Shown: positions 22,701 to 36,128 of the stretch, in pieces
How positions within the stretch are numbered: the stretch's first letter is position 1
Layout of the letters: each line of letters begins with the position of its first letter
Assembly: GCA_032158295.1 (NCBI GenBank)
Contig: CM063246.1
Span: forward strand, 1,583,371 to 1,647,370
Source: Pycnopodia helianthoides
Taxonomy: Eukaryota; Echinodermata; Asteroidea; Forcipulatida; Asteriidae
DNA: 64,000 nucleotides
Direction of reading: 5' to 3'
Translations under genes and position numbers: made by a program
Notes under the pieces: generated by a model
What the model was told of the DNA's origin: nothing
Database searches by the model: none
What the model saw: the letters and a program-made list of their open reading frames with translations, nothing else

Positions 22701-25700
22701 TTGTGAAATCGACCCCTGGAACTTCATCTTGGAGAGGGCAAGGCCATTTTCATTTTGTAAAGGGCACTTCCACTGGAAAATCTTAAAGTCTATAGGAAAG
22801 TTTTGAAGGGGCACCAAGACTAGGGCAACAGAGGCCATGGCCTCCGTGTAATTCCAGGCCTGATTTTGCAAATAGGTAGTATCTCGATTGTTGCGACGCC
22901 ATCATCGCAACAACCTGGCAACAGAGAATCAGATCGTCACACAGTGATGGGAGCCATGACTGACTGACTGACTGAAGTGGTGCAATTTGCTGCCACTGCC
23001 AGAAACTCTTCTCTTTCACAAAGTGTCCTAGGTTTCAAAAATAATACCAATCCAGGTGCCAAGCAAGTGGCTCCATACCTGGCAACAGAGAATCAGATCG
23101 TCACACAGTGATGGGAGCCATGACTGACTGACTGACTGAAGTGGTGCAATTTGCTGCCACTGCCAGAAACTCTTCTCTTTCACAAAGTGTCCTAGGTTTC
23201 AAATAATAATACCAATCCAGGTGCCAAGCAAGTGGCTCCATACCTGGCAACAGAGAATCAATCGTCACACAGTGATGGGAGCCATGACTGACTGACTGAC
23301 TGAAGTGGTGCAATTTGCTGCCACTGCCAGAAACTCTTCTCTTCACAAGTGTCCTAGGTTTCAAATAATAATACCAATCCGGGTGCCAAGCAAGTGGCTC
23401 CATACCTGGCAACAGAGAATCAGATCGTCACACAGTGATGGGAGCCATGACTGACTGACTGACTGAAGTGTGCAATTTGCTGCCACTGCCAGAAACTCTT
23501 CTCTTTCACAAAGTGTCCTAGGTTTCAAAAATAATACCAATCCAGGTGCCAAGCAAGTGGCTCCATAAATTGTAGAAGCACTAAGCAGGTTCTCCCCATG
23601 CCCAAGCTCAAGTTTCAGGCCGATACGCACCAGTTGCACGGCCTTCAAAAAAATAACTATTAAATAATTATTATTGTATGAACATGTTTTTTAGAAACCA
23701 TTTGAAACCGTTTAAGATGCTGCAGATTGCACAGTAGAGCTTTTTACAGCTCTAAAAGTAGCTTTAAAAAAGTCCAAACATAGACACCAAGTAACAAACA
23801 TTCCAAGGACCTCGTTTCAATTCATCATGATTTGGCCAAACTTGCACAATTCAAGTCCTAAATGCCCCGCATTTTTTTTAAAAACCTGTTCATTGATCAA
23901 AACAAAAACTTGTTGACACTTGATTTTGACGTCAGTATTTTCCCTGTCTAATTGCTTCATTTTTGTTGGCAGTGTGATCATGCTAGATGAGGCGCATGAG
24001 CGAACGCTGTACACGGACATCGCCGTCGGACTCCTCAAGAAGATCCAGCGGAAGAGACCGGACATGAGAATCATCATCGCTTCGGCAACACTGGACGCGG
24101 AGGCATTCCGAGACTTTTTCAATCAAAATGAAACGGACGATACAAGGTAGCTTGTGGTAAAAACCATCTAGGGAAGGTGGCCCGATATACCCACTGGACT
24201 ACTGGGCCCCATTTCAGCTGCTTAAGCAGGGAATTATGCTTAGCAACTTTCTGCTTAGCACAAATTAGCAGGATCCCAGCCAGAGATTGTACATATGACA
24301 TGGTACTTTGGTTGGGAACCTTATTCTGGTAAGCAACATTTTGTTGTGCTTGGCTACTCTTTGTGCTTAAGCAGCTCTATAAAATTGGCCCCTGGCAAGG
24401 ATCCAGTTAGTTTAGCTCAGGGCCAGTAACTCCACAGCTGAACAAGTCCAGCAGTCTAGCCTTTTCTAAATACACTTCTGAAGGTTTACCAATGTATTCT
24501 TCAGCTTTTAAATTCCAAACATACTCATTTATGTTCAGCAAATACAAAAAAGAGAGACAATGTTAAGGTCTTAAAAAAACAATTCTGGTTTATTGAAAGT
24601 TATGAACCACAAGACCATGCAGGGGCAAAGCATTTTATTTATTTTTCTTTGAGAGAGAGTTTATAATTCCATCAGCCACAGGCCAGGGCCCAATTTCATA
24701 GCGCTGCTTAACGGTAAGCAAATTTTCGTGCTAACTGTAGCAGAAAAATTTGCTTAAGCATAAGCGTATTTCACAGGTTAGCAAGAAAATAAGGCGGTCA
24801 TCTTGCGCGTTCGTCATTCATTTCCGTGCAGTAAGCACCGGGAGGTTAGCTTGCCTTTTCGTGTGCTTACGGTTAGCAGCGCTATGAAATAGAAATCGTG
24901 CAGTAAGCACAGATCTGGCTGTTTAGCAGCTCCATGAAATTGGGCCCTGCTTTACCCATGACAACACAGCCCCTTTTTGAACGGTGCTGACAAGAAACTC
25001 TTCTGTTTGGGATATGTTATTCATTCTGTACATTCTGAAAGATTCTTAAACGATTGCTTCAAAGACTTTGATGTAAGCGTTTGTTGTAATTAGTGCCTGT
25101 TTTTGATATCGTTATTTCTGCAGCAAAGACACGGCTAGCATCCTGACCGTGGAGGGCAGAACGTTCGCCGTTGATGTCTTCTACAGTCTCAGGTTGGGTG
25201 ATATGAAGAAAGATTCATTGAATCTGGTCTACTGTGTATCCAAGAGATCGTTTCAGATGCTTAGAAAAACTGTGGAACTTTGACTCGTTGCGTTGGACCG
25301 TTTTAAAACAAAAAATGGCCAACAATGTTTTAATAGTTGATATATAGTTATTTCCAAGTGGAATAAAAACTGTATTTATTTATTTCATTACACATCCAAA
25401 CAGCGCAAGCACCAATAGGAAGCTTGATCGGGAAATGAGATGAAAAGTTCAGTTTTAGATGAGGGAGGTAAACCCCAAAATGCGGGGGGGGGGGGGGGGT
25501 GGGGAAGCCCACACAATCGGGTAGGGGATGAAAACCCAAATCACATGCAAGGCTCCGGTCCGAGGTGGGATTTGAACCGGGGTCCATAGAGGTGGAAGGT
25601 AGGGAAAGAAACCACTAAGTTCTTTGTCTGTCTTTCGGACTCTTTCCCCAGTGTGATCTGTAAACTCAAATTTTTACATAACTATATGGCGCTTCATAGG

Positions 25701-28700
25701 TGTTTGGCATTTCAGATCTTTTCACTCCAATTTGAAGGGATTGGATAAATAGCAACCATATTATATTTTACCATCATCGCAAAGATCCGATCTTTCTCTT
25801 TCCAATGATGGTAAGCTTGGGTATGGAACATGGACAAAACTACAAGCTTTATTACAAATGACCTTTGTGCTCAGGCTTGAATGGGTTTTTGTGTGTGTAA
25901 GCTTGGTCTACTAGAGTCGCCAATGATTATTGAAGAGTGGGGTTAGGAAATGGTTTAAAAAAAAAAACACTGATTAAACAGTGGGTTGTTGCACTGTCGT
26001 CCAATATTTGAACTGCAGTCAACAGAGGTGAAAGGAAGGCAAGAAACCACTAAGCCAACCTAAATGCCCCGTTCATATCTAGTTCCTAACGTTCAATCAT
26101 TTCATTTAACTACATACAGCCCAGTACCTGACTATGTAAAGGCAACAGTGGATACGATAATGAAGCTACATAAGACAGAGCCGGCCGGTGACATCCTCGC
26201 CTTCCTGACTGGACAAGACGAAGTTGAACAGGCAATGGAAATGGTCATGTAAGTTACTGAGTCCTTAAAAATGAAACGGCTTTCAAAATCTGGGGCCAGT
26301 TTCATGGAGCTGCTTAAGCACATAACTCAGCTATGCGCAAAACAATTTTACTTAGCAGAAAGAAGTTACCAGCCAAAATAGCATATTATGTGTAAAGTTA
26401 TGACTGGTTCCCTGCTTATTTTGTGCTTGGCAGACATTTGCTAAGCAGTATGAAATTGACCCTGGACTGGTATTGAAATTTGGAATGACATCTTAACTCG
26501 CAATTGAGAGGCTCCATGCGAACAATTTTGTATCGTGCCATTCGATTGTTGTGACATACTATGTTGGTGCTATTTGAAACGCTTGTTTTTGCATAATTAG
26601 CGGAAAGTTCCTTCGGATGATGCTACTTATAATAGTTGTGCATGCCTTGATTACATCCCGGTTGGACAACGGTAATTCATTACTTTATGGTGTATAATAG
26701 CATCTCCTGAAGAAGCTACAGCATGCCTAGAATGCAGCTGCACTTGTTCTTTCCAGGGGGAAGGAAAACACTTATAGCATTGCATTGGTTACCCATAAAG
26801 CAAAGAATTGATTACCTAATCCTACTGCTGACTTGTATAGCACTTCATGGTCTAGCCCCCAGTGTATATCAGAGACATGTTGAGTACATACCATCCTCGA
26901 CTCAATCTGAGATCATTAAACAAACTACTGTTGAACATTCCTAGATCTCATTCTTCATCAGGTGATAGAAGCTTTGGCTCATGTGCACCAAAGCTATGGA
27001 ATGATCTCCCCTATCAACTTCGAACACTTGACTCCTTCTCTTCAAATCTGCTTACATATTTAAGTCCGTTGCAATTTTCATCTCCACATGAAAGTCTCTG
27101 AATTCTTTTGTCTTAAACTTGTCTTCAATTTGCTAAGCGCCTCGGAATAGGCAAACTAGAATGATGGCGCTCTACAAATACCTGATGATTAACTGAATAA
27201 TTGAAACTTTTTAAAAGGCTAAGAAACTTCAGACCTCTTTATGTCTGCACGGTGAAAAAAAATACCTGGTATTTTTTTTCAGGTACAAAGAAATCCTGCT
27301 CTTTGATCTACTTTAATACTAGCAATAAGGGTTCTGTTCCTAAAAGCTCCTTGAGATTTCTATAACTTCAGGGGTTACCAAAAGGTGGAAATGCCATCAT
27401 TTCAACATGCATTGTAAACTTTGGATCCTAGTTTCATAAATTTTTCTTTGGACATGAACTGACACAACAATTTGTTCATTCACAAATTACTGTAACTTCT
27501 GCAATTTTTGTTAATTTGTGTTGCAATCTGTTCCGTACAGACAACAGATCCGCACTTTCTCCTCCGACCATATGAAGATGCTAGCTCTACCGATGTACGG
27601 CAGCTTGCCGGGCAAAGACCAGATGAGGGTCTTCCAAAGGATCAGCCGCAACACCAGGAAGGTTGTCATAGCAACCAATATAGCAGAAACGTCCATAACC
27701 ATCAACGGCATTGTGTACGGTAGGTTTTTTTGTAAACCTCCAGAATTATAACATATGTATATGCTATCATTCTAGAGATTTACAGACTCTGTGGATCATA
27801 AGAAATACAAAACTAGATCCAGAATCTCCCATATACAGGTATATGGGAGGTTCCGGGTCTATTTTTATATGGGAGGTTCCGGGTCTATTTTTATATGGGA
27901 GGTTCCGGGTCTATTTTTATATGGGAGGTTCCGGGTCTATTTTTATATGGGAGGTTCCGGGTCTATTTTTATATGGGATGTTCCGGGTCTATTTTTATAA
28001 GGGACGTTCCGGGTCTATTTTTATATGGGAGGTTCCGGTTCTATTTTTATATGGGAGGTTCCGGGTCTATTTTTTATATGGGAGGTTCCGGGTCTAATTT
28101 TATATGGGAGGTTCCGGGTCTATTTTTATATGGGATGTTCCGGGTCTATTTTTATAAGGGAGGTTCCGGTCTATTTTTTTATGGGAGGTTCCGGGTCTAA
28201 TTTTTATATGGGAGGTTCCGGGTCTATTTTTATATGGGAGGTTCCGGGTCTATTTTTATATGGAGGTTCCGGGTCTAGAATAAGGGGGAACCCAGGCATG
28301 AGAGCCATTTTCAGGAATTTCCAATTTCGTCAAATCTCATCCCTGACTTTGTCTTGAATCAGTTAATGCCTGAAGACATTATGTGCAAATACAAGCAAAA
28401 CTTTTATGGACACACAAATAAAAGTCGGATGAACCCGTTTTTAAAAGATGTCCAAGGATGCTTGTGGCAGTTACGTCAACACGCTCGAACATTCCATTGT
28501 CTAGGGTGCATGGTGCTTGTTTGCCCCGTAACAAAGATGGACAATTGGTACTGGAATTTATGTTGAGAATTCTCTCTTATTCCAGGGATTAAATTGCATA
28601 ATCCCCAATTCTAGACCTAAATCCTTTTGTTGGACAAATCAGGATTACGAGAGATAGTTAGACTGCCACCATAGTATTCGGCATGAGAGGTAAGTCTGAC

Positions 28701-31700
28701 ATTTCGCATGCCATGGCCGATTATTGGTGGTGGCTTACGGCCCGGGTTTGGCTGATCCACGGTGACCCAAAGCCTCACTTTCAATTCAATTGTATTCACT
28801 TTCTTGAAAGAGAAACATAATTCCTGGAATATTTTATGAAAATTTTGTTGTCTTTACTTGATTAAGTCATTCGTGGTTTCATTGTGACAACAATATTCCC
28901 CCCAGAAAAATATTATAGAAATTCTGAAAATTCATTGCGCCTGTGAGCACAGACAAAGCAGTAAGTGGTTAACTAGGCTCCTTTTCCCTTTTTTTCTTCT
29001 TATGCAGTGATTGACAGCGGTTTTGTTAAACTACGAGCCTACAACTCAAAGACAGGCCTGTCTGGACTAGTTGTGGTCCCCGTGTCCCAAGCCTCGGCTC
29101 AGCAGAGGACGGGTAGGGCAGGTCGTGTGAGGTCAGGCAAGGCGTACAGACTATTCACCGAGGATGACTATAAGTCACTGAGAAAGACCACAGTACCAGA
29201 GATGCAGAGGTACTTAACCTTTATCCTAATGCAGCCGTCCTGGTTTTTTTCTCCCATTCCAAACAATGCAACCAAACTCCAAACATTAATTTATAATTTT
29301 CTCAAAGATAACAACTTTGCAAACAGAAAAATTTATTGGGTAGTTGTGCATCATACCGGCTTTATACAAAGCAATTGTTTTTTAATTTTATTTTGCTTAT
29401 CTCGTATTACTTAAAGGCAGTGAAGACTTTTGGAAATTACTCAAGAAATACATTACTTTAAAAAACTTACTCGGTAAGGAGCACCTGAGAGCTGCTGATA
29501 GTATAAAACATTGTGAGAAACGACTCCCTCTGAAGTAATGTAGTTTTTGAGAAAGAGGTTATTTCTCACTAAAATATTTAAATCTGATGTTTCAGGCATC
29601 TGAAAGCACACAATTCTATGCAACAAGGGTGATTTTTTCATTCGTTGTTTTCTTTCAACTTCGATGACCAATTGAGCCAAAATTTTCACAGGTTTGTTAT
29701 TTTATGCATTATGTAGGGATACACCAAGTAATGATACTAGTCTTTGACAACTACCAAAAGTATACCCTGCCTTTAAAACTACTGCAATCTGTCTTCAACA
29801 GGAGTGACCTGAGCACGGTAATACTTCAGCTGAAATGCCTGGGCATCGATAACGTTCTACGCTTCAATTTCTTATCCCCGCCATCAGCCCGGGCCATGAT
29901 GAGGGGTTTGGAGTTACTGTATGCTCTGGGCGGCATCGACGATCACTCCAAGCTCGCTCAGCCTCTCGGGATACGCATGGCCGAGTTTCCTCTCGATCCG
30001 ATGTTTGCCAAAATGCTCCTGGTGTCAGGTAGGATGGGATATGTATTAAACCGATTGTTGGTTGATTTGACTGATTCGAGCAGGATTGTACATTGTTTCA
30101 ATAACTGTTGAATCTAACACTGAGGAGTGTTGTGGCTGACTGGTCTAGTGCACTGGGCTCCATTTCTGGTGTTGGTTCGGGTCCAGGTCGTGGAACTTGT
30201 GTCTTTGATCATAACACTTAACCAGAATTGCTTCAATCTTCGGATGGGACTTTAATCTATGGTACATTTAGGTCCTGTATGCAGAGCTATGTTTGAAATA
30301 TAAGACTATTTATTTTCTTAGCACCATGTAACTGTTTACAGAATGCTGTGGCACAATCTGCATCCAACCTTACCAGAAAACACCAGGGTGAGCCGCTTCT
30401 CTTAACGAAAAGTGTACTGGTTTCTTTTCCTTGCATTGCGCAACACCCTGGGCCTATGGCTTTATGTCCCATCCGAAGGACAAAGCAATAGTGGTTAAGT
30501 ATCTTGCTTAAGGACACAAGTTTCAAGACCCGGACTCGAACCCATACGCTTGACCGCTCGGCCACGACACGCCACAAACACAGCTTTGCACACCTGATGT
30601 GAAAATAGTGAGTGCGTTGAGATGCAGGTGTAGTGTGATAAAGCATTTTTTTAAGAATTGGGTACTATTATCTTTTTTGATTCTCACATATAGTTCTTTT
30701 AGATTATTTAGATTTGTACAAAATGGATCAATTTAAAGCTCCTAAACCATTTCATCTCCATTGACAGCTGTCCTCCTCTCATCCTTGGGATTGATTTTAT
30801 GTTATCTATCCGTCCATCTCATCTTCCTTACCTTGTTATCTATCCGTCCATTCCCTCTTCCTTACCTTGTTATCTATCCGTCCATTCCATCTTCCTTACC
30901 TTGTTATCTATCCGTCCATCCCATCTTCCTTACCTTGTTCAAAGTTCTTTTTGGATACCAGAGCTTGGGCTTGGGCTTGGCTTGGGCCCCGTCAGTTATT
31001 TTGAATACGTGCACTTTTCTTACGGCTTCAATCAGGCGGACGGAGTGCAAGCCGGAGCCCAAGCTGTGGTTTCGAAAAAGGGCTTTAGTTGCCAATGAAG
31101 CATAAATGGTGACTTTATGGTCCATTGTAAATTTTGTTCTGGTGATAAGCCACATCACTAATGTCGTCTCTGTCTGTTCTGTTTCTCCAAGGGGAATTTG
31201 GCTGCTCTGAGGAGATTCTAAGTATAGCTGCCTTATTACAAGTTCAGAATATCTTCCAAACTCCATCCAATGAGAAAGCCAAGGCTGTAAGTACGAAAAA
31301 ACTACAAAAGCAATTACACATTATTTGCTGTTGTGTGTGGTGTACAAAAGTTCAAATTCATGTTTTGAATTTGTATATGTTTTTTTTCACCAGGGTTTGT
31401 TCTGCTGATTTATGGCTTTAATTTGAATTCTTTATGAATTCATTTCTTTTACTTGTATCTTTTCTCGCTTGTTTAAAGGCAGGGTATACTTTTGGTAATT
31501 GTCAAAGTCCAGTATCCTTGGTGTATCCCAACATATGCAGGAAATGAACCTGTGAAAATTTTGGCACATTAAACACAATCGGCGACCGGAGTCACCTGAC
31601 TCATAGAGGGTATAAAATGTAAACAAACTTAGTAAACAACAAGTAGTGTACATGCTTTTCTATGCACACTGTTCATCGCTTGCTTGGTAGGTTTACATTG

Positions 31701-34700
31701 TTACCCGCTATGAGTCATGTGACTTCAGTCGCCGATTGTGTCTATTGGTCATCAAAGTTGCCAGAAAATAAGAAAAGTAAAATCACCCTTGTTGCCTATC
31801 TCAGATTCAAGTTCTTGGTTGAAAAATTACCTCTTTCTCTAAAGCTACATTCCTTCAAAAGAGGGTCGTTTCAAATAATGTTTTATAATATCAACAGCTC
31901 TCCAGTGCTCATTACCAAGTAAGCTTTTATGGTAATACATTTTTGGAGTAATTACTACCAAAAGTATATCCTGCCTTTAAGTTGTACTCTACTTGTATTT
32001 TAAATATGTTGTCAAGTATTTTTTTTTAAATGGATTTGAGTCCGGTGCTCTTAATCTCTAGGCCACGACACGCTTGATCCCATGCACCAACGTCACACAC
32101 AGCTTCTGTCTGACACGCGCGCCAGTCAGTGGTACGTGTGTTAACGCCACGTGGCACAGAAGTGCGCACTACATTTTTTTTAACCTCGGGGACGTTGACT
32201 CAAAAATATTGCGCAACCAAGATTATGACGATGAGGACGTCAGGTGAACTGGGTCAATATCATGGTTTGCTATTTCTGGGAAGATAATTTGCTGAACACG
32301 TGCATCCATAAGCCATTTTGAAATATGGCGGATACCATACTATGACACTCTTTGGCTTGGGCATATCTGTCTGTATGCACCCACACCCAACAGTGTACTC
32401 ATACAGTGTCCACCATACCCAAAAAGGCTAATATAAGTGCATACGTTTCAATCTGTTTATTTTAAAGTCCTCTATATTTGTGACGTATGTAGGAACAAGC
32501 AAAGAGGAAGTTTTCTGTTGGAGAAGGTGACCATATCACGCTGTTGAATGTTTACGAAGCTTTCATCAAGGTATAAAATTTTAATTTGACCCTGTACCCC
32601 ATTGTCTGAAAATTCAGCAAACAATGTAACAATGTTTACAGACCAATTCATTTGTTTTCATTTTTGATTTTTTCTTTTGATTGTACTGTCACTGTGTATA
32701 CTCTGCTTTGCTGAGTGTTTCTTTAGGAGACCAGTCAAGGAGTAGCAATTACAGGCCTGTAATCGCATCTTTGAGAGAGCAAGGCCATTTTCATTTTGCA
32801 AAAGACACTTTTATTGGTAAATCTTGAAGTCTATGATAAACTTTTGAAGGGGGCATCAAGGCCAAGATCGGGGGCAACAGAGACCATGGCTTTCATTGCC
32901 TCGGTGTTGTTCTATTCCATGGCGTCAGGTTGGCGTAGTGTTATCTTTCCTCGCCTTCCACCTCTAAATCCCTGGTTCGAATCCTGCCGGGGGTCACTAT
33001 ACGGATTGGGTTTTCAGTCTCCACGATGACCCCGGTTCGAATCCTGCCGGGGGCACTAAGTGGATTGGGTTTTCAGTCCCTACCTGATTGTGTGGGCTTA
33101 ACCTGGAATACTTCTCTGGGGTTATCCTCCCACTTCTTAAAAACTGAAACTCCCTTCCTTGTCTTCTCTCCATTGGGGTTCTTGGCCGAGAGTCCTTGGC
33201 TTTTCAACCAGAATTAATCAACAAAATAACATAAGTAAATGTCTGCGAATGAGAAGCATAAAAATGTATGGAGCAAGTATCTGTTTGCAAACGTGGCAGC
33301 AATTCCACTGTAAGCCACGCCCATTCACACAAACTCCCTCCATTGATGACCAGAGGCCCATTAGGAATTTCATCGAGCTAGCTTGTCTTTGATGATTTAT
33401 GCAAGAAAAGTTTAATAACTGGACTTTTTTTTACAAACGTTATTCAAGGACTCAAGCTCGTCTAAGAATTATAAGTTTCTGTCAAAGGAATCGCATTTGA
33501 ACGATGAAATGGGTGATTTTGGTAAAATTACCAGGCCTGGAATTTTTATCTTAGAGAGGGCAAGGCCATTTTCATTTTGCAGAGGGCACTTCCATTGAAA
33601 AATCTTTAGTTAGGGCAATTTTGAAGGGGCACCAAGGCCAAGAGCAGGGCAACAGAGGCCATGGCCTCCATGGCTTCCATGGCCTCAGTGTAATTCCAGG
33701 CCTGAATTACACTAATGTATGGCAGCTTTGGAGCTGGAACTAGTAAAAACTTTGGGCGTGCAGCAGATGGGCACGCATGTGACGCAATAACTTGCCTTCA
33801 GAATAATGAATGACTCTCTATTGAAATTTAACAAAGTAAGACCTAATTGTTGTGATTATTTCATATATATTTTTTTTGAGTTTTTTTTGATACAATTTTT
33901 AACATTCTTACTTAAAGTATTACGCCTCACAAAGTTAATATTTTCATGAGTTATGAATACAAATCTGTTTTTACCAAACAGTCACGAATTTTTGTCTAGA
34001 ATCTTGAGTGTCTTTTGGTAACATTAAGTTTTCAAATGCTTTGTGGGAGCTGATACCATAAAAAAGATGTTTTTGAAGCTAAATGTTGGATTTTCTTCCC
34101 TTGCAGTTGGCAAAAATTCAAGATGGTGTCATGAAAATTATCTCAACTACAAAGGTAGGCAAGTAGGAATGTTAATCAAATTTGTATGCAGTTGGCTGAT
34201 GTGGCAATGTCTCAGAGTGGTTTAGTCCTTTTTAAAAAATAAGACATCTCTGGGATTAAAAGGAAGTATTCCTAAAGGAAGTCTTATAATAATAATAATA
34301 TTTTTGGAGGTTAAAGGAACATTACAGAATTGGTAAGAAAAAAACTTGTAAAATATACTTTTTTGATCACAGATTTACATAAAACTTACACGGTCTAATG
34401 ATGATGATAGTAGAAAACATCCCTTAAAATATTTCTGTCTGAAATGCCATATTTGATGAGAAATGAATAAACTAATTTTCCGATTGGAGTTTATCGCTCA
34501 GTGAGCGTTTTTTCATTTGTTGAATCATGGTTGAATCTGTATGATTTCATGCAAATGTATAATCGGTTTTTTCACTATTTTCTCGTGACCCAGATGGCCG
34601 ATCAATCTCAAACTTCTACAGGTTTGTCAGTTTATGTATATGGTGATTACATAAAGTGCTTACACTGCCAGCAACTGTTTTGTTAGCAAGAACCAATTCT

Positions 34701-36096
34701 GTAATGCTCCTTTAATCATCATGAAATGAAGCTGAAAAGCTTAATTGCAAAGATTGCGGCTACAACGTGGTTGAGCCATAGGCATGTAAAAAGGCTTTTT
34801 GGCGGCCAGCCACATCACCCATAAATGACCACAGAGCAGAGCCAGAGATCGAAAGAGTTAAGATTTCTGGAGGGAGGAAAACCAGAGGGCCAGGAGAAAT
34901 GTGGCAAAATTTGAGGAAAATCTCTCTGGTTGGTTGCACGGTGTGTTTATTGAAATTAGAGAATTGCTGGAACGAAAGACAACATTGTATTGAGTCTTTA
35001 AGGGGAAATCTTGCGATGGAAAAATTGGCGTGAAATGAGAAATAGTTTTCAATTTTGAAAAGAATCAATTTTTGCAATTTCTGTTTCTCAAAAAAGGTCT
35101 CTGCAGGGCGTTGACGGTGAGGGAACAGCTGAAAAAACTGCTCAAGAAATTCAAGGTGAAGATTGTGTCAAGCGAGGGAGACGTTGACTCCGTTTGTCGC
35201 TGCGTCGTGGCGGGGTTCTTCGCCAACGCGGCCAGGTTGCATCCGAGCGGGGAGTATCGGACGGTTCGTGACGACCATTCCATCCATATTCATCCCTCAT
35301 CAGTGCTGTACACGGAGAAACCGCCACATTGGTAACTTTCGTTCCTTGCATTGTTTAACATTTGGGGGAAATCTCTGGATGTCTGTTGGGTAGGTAGGCC
35401 TAAGGCAAATGGGTTGATGTGCTCTTGTACAAAGACAGTTTTTAATTCTTATTGAGTGTAAATATTGTTATTGAATTGAATTGAAAAATTTGGTTGATCT
35501 TTTCACACTTGAACTGCTAACCTTGGCAACCTCCTTGGAAATTGTTTTAGAAGAACTGGGGGCAAGTTAGAATCTGTTCTGCTCCTTCCCAGGTTTTAGG
35601 ATAAACTTGGGTGTGATCTCTGGCTATACGGCAGTGACAGGTGGAATGGCTTCTGACTGGCAACCCCCCCCCCCCCGAACTAAGATATTGACAAAATAGG
35701 GAGACAGCCAACGATGGGGATAGATAGCTCAGTTGGTAGAGTGCCAGCAAGGTTTGGTAGGTCGCAGGTTCAAACTCCGTTCTGGCCAAATTGTCTTAGT
35801 TAGTTTGTTCACCCCCTAATTATCTTTTCCGCTTGGTATATATTTTAGGGTGGTATTTCATGAAGTTCTACAGACTAACAAGGACTACATGAGAGACCTG
35901 ACGGTCATCGAGCCGAGCTGGCTGTATGAGCTTGCACCTCACTACTACCAGTATGGTACAGTAAGTATTCAAAGAAGTCAATGTCTGAATGCTGCCACTG
36001 GGAGACCTTTGAGATGCTAGTTGAATACTAAGGCCAAATAATTTTTGTTAAAACATGTTTAGCGTCCACGCCAACTTCCTTTTAAGAGGCCGCCTC

Positions 36097-36128
<32 letters not shown>

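Noticed and set aside
22890..23575. CRISPR-like spaced repeats
   Set aside because: The repeats are long contiguous tandem units without unique spacers, in an intron of an animal gene.
22783..23648. Minus-strand ORFs repeating [12 protein letters not shown] and EPLAWH
   Set aside because: They follow the 164-bp tandem array and change frame between units.
27711..28357. Three overlapping Gly/Ser/Phe-rich ORFs that look like repeat proteins
   Set aside because: Products of the 27-bp minisatellite in DHX35 intron 9, open in every forward frame.
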